A program made the position numbers and the translations under genes. Positions 62,791 through 64,000 of a stretch of 64,000 bases of DNA are shown here, in pieces (positions within the stretch are counted from its first letter, which is position 1; every line of letters starts with the position of its first letter). This DNA is from JABMNT01 sp048262655 (GTDB lineage: Bacteria; Pseudomonadota; Alphaproteobacteria; Rhodospirillales; Casp-alpha2). Below the pieces are notes generated by a model, which worked only from the letters and a program-made list of their open reading frames with translations, had not been told where the DNA came from and did no database searches. Where the stretch lies: contig JBLXEY010000004.1 of assembly GCA_048262655.1 (NCBI GenBank), positions 372,001-436,000 of the forward strand, given 5' to 3'.

Positions 62791-63447
62791 TCAGATGACC
62801 CGACAGAGCACATGGATGACTTGTATCTCGTCACTGTAATTGTCGTTTTTGGGCAAATAGGGTCGCGCGCTGCTGACTTGAAGGGATTGCCAACGTTGGC
62901 GGTCCTCAAAGGTTTTGATCAGATCATCAAATTTCTTTTCGGCCCAGCGATCATCGCGCTGCGTAAACAACACATGTCCACCTGGTCGAACAATGCGGCA
63001 CAAATCAGATAACAAAGCTTCAGCGTCTGCAATGTAGGTCATAACCCCGACACATGCTGCGGCATCAAATGTGTTGCTGTCCAAGGGCAAGGGCGTGGTT
63101 TGTAAATCATGGTGCTGCAGTCGATGATAACGGCCTTGTTGTTCGGCCACTTCCAGTGATGCCGTTGAAATATCAATGCCTTCCAGTTGGCAGTCCACAT
63201 GCCGGGACAGGGCTTCAGCAAATAAACCTGTGCCGCAGCCGACGTCCAAAACAGCGGTGTCCGGCTTCAAATGAGCCCTCAGGAGAACCGCGGCATCGTC
63301 GGGAGCCTGATAGTCCCAGTCCTTTAAAGTCGCTTCATAGGTATCCGCCCACTCATCGTAATAGCTCGCAACTGCCGCTGAATTGGTAGAGCCGACTTTT
63401 AAAGACTTGAAGCTCTCCATCATATCGATGTCGTCATTTTCTGCCAT
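62791..63447 (-). CDS. Class I SAM-dependent methyltransferase
   Basis: A 218-residue methyltransferase. The SAM motif is VLDVGCGTGLFAEAL, with GIDIS as motif II and CVGVMTYI and RPGGHVLFTQ as later motifs. The N-terminal YYDEWADTYEATLKDWDY is typical of small-molecule methyltransferases. The acceptor is unknown. It lies 192 bp upstream of mmsB on the same strand. Confidence 0.88.
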   Translation of the reverse strand: MAENDDIDMMESFKSLKVGSTNSAAVASYYDEWADTYEATLKDWDYQAPDDAAVLLRAHLKPDTAVLDVGCGTGLFAEALSRHVDCQLEGIDISTASLEVAEQQGRYHRLQHHDLQTTPLPLDSNTFDAAACVGVMTYIADAEALLSDLCRIVRPGGHVLFTQRDDRWAEKKFDDLIKTFEDRQRWQSLQVSSARPYLPKNDNYSDEIQVIHVLCRVI

Positions 63448-63818
63448 AGCAACCCACCCCCGTTCTATCGGCCGATAAAAAATAACTTCCTACCCTATAG
63501 GACAAGTCGACAGGTTGCCAGATGGCAGATAATCCAACAGCCGCGTATGGACCTAGAGTTACTGCGTGTCAGGAGACAACACACATATCAGGCCACAATT
63601 ATTAATGTCAGTTCCGTTTGATTTTTTCAATAATCCCCTAAAAATGATGAAAAATCATATTTAAGAATTTCAATTTTCATACTTAATATTTTCAACGAAT
63701 AGTAAATTCCTAACTTATATTTTCAACGTGTTTATAATTAAATATTAAAAAACAGCTACTTAATTTTTTAAAAGTATCATGCGTCGGGTACTGTTCGAAA
63801 ACCCAAGCGTAAATAAAG
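63448..63818. other. AT-rich intergenic region
   Basis: About 370 bp, very AT-rich from about 63590 to 63780. No RNA gene, terminator or convincing open frame is seen. Confidence 0.4.
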
Positions 63819-64000
63819 TTACCTACGACGAGATTGTGGGTTTGTTTTAGCTGACCTTGTCGGCTTGTTGGAGAGGGGGGAAATAACAAATAAATCCGCG
63901 TCCAATTGAACGCTAAGGCGCACACACTGGCTCAATGCGCGTATGTTGTCCTTACCGTAATTGCCGCTGATCGGGCCTTTGTAGTAACCCTTTTTTTGTA
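63819..64000 (-). CDS. C-terminal fragment of an unknown protein at right edge
   Basis: An open minus-strand frame enters from the right edge and ends with TAA at 63819-63821, about 59 codons. It reads KGYYKGPISGNYGKDNIRAL followed by SQCVRLSVQLDADLFVIS and a basic end. The amino-acid make-up is protein-like, but the family is not recognised and the start lies outside the window. Confidence 0.4.
   Translation of the reverse strand, partial: QKKGYYKGPISGNYGKDNIRALSQCVRLSVQLDADLFVISPLSNKPTRSAKTNPQSRRR

Noticed and set aside
63590..63780. AT-rich stretch as a replication origin
   Set aside because: No DnaA-box cluster or origin-linked genes are visible.

Overview
The window looks like chromosomal DNA of a free-living, probably marine or aquatic, alphaproteobacterium of the Rhodospirillales/Sneathiella type. 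This is inferred from the gene content: the argD-argF-GNAT-hslO run, apaG, a long-type SAICAR synthase, several PAS histidine kinases, a CheZ-like phosphatase, two phytanoyl-CoA dioxygenase family enzymes and a 3-sulfinopropanoyl-CoA desulfinase-like protein. There is no rRNA operon, CRISPR array, prophage or intact insertion sequence. One tRNA gene, tRNA-Gly(CCC), is present.

Layout. 1-4.0 kb: a multi-PAS protein running off the left edge, divergent from a membrane histidine kinase. 4-9.7 kb: purC, a DMT-type exporter, a histone-deacetylase-family hydrolase, oligopeptidase B and a small unknown protein. 9.8-13.4 kb: two TPR proteins, one with a partial cyclic-nucleotide-binding-like N-terminus and one with a glycosyltransferase-like C-terminus. 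13.5-20.6 kb: ArsC, Nudix, RecX, an ABC-2 permease, then argD-argF-GNAT-hslO-lipoprotein. 20.6-26.6 kb: a soluble PAS kinase, an OmpA-type lipoprotein with a strong terminator, trkH, folE, apaG and a c'-type cytochrome. 26.8-28.6 kb: a radical SAM protein and an unusual metallophosphoesterase as a two-gene operon. 28.7-31.7 kb: a two-component system divergent from a four-EF-hand exported protein. 31.8-35.1 kb: an acetylpolyamine-amidohydrolase-like enzyme, a ModE-type regulator, TupA, and a translationally coupled pair (DUF3010-like protein plus a 23-residue-repeat protein). 35.4-38.7 kb: tRNA-Gly, a second TPR/glycosyltransferase-like protein, PilZ and a single-domain response regulator. 38.8-45.2 kb: transporters, a peroxiredoxin-like protein, a flavin-reductase-fold protein, a dioxygenase, an ABC ATPase and a LysR regulator. 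45.3-48.1 kb: the desulfinase-like protein plus a ThDP enzyme. 48.1-56.5 kb: CheZ-like protein, MsrB, serine hydrolase, MFS, MsbA-like ABC exporter, a histidine kinase and two divergent paralogous small membrane coiled-coil proteins. 56.5-63.4 kb: a catabolic cluster (FMN hydroxyacid dehydrogenase, RraA-type aldolase, FCD-type GntR regulator, dioxygenase, SAF-domain oxidoreductase, 3-hydroxyisobutyrate dehydrogenase) and a methyltransferase.

The most promising undescribed units are: (i) the radical SAM/metallophosphoesterase pair, where the phosphoesterase has lost the ligands of one metal site and kept those of the other; (ii) the DUF3010-like/HREDGPA-repeat pair; (iii) the EF-hand/two-component locus, whose kinase has a run of acidic residues in its sensor and whose promoter region shares a short motif with the upstream region of the cytochrome gene; and (iv) the GntR-controlled catabolic cluster, which has a perfect 16-bp-arm palindrome over the regulator's promoter.

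All family assignments come from reading motifs by eye; no database search was run.
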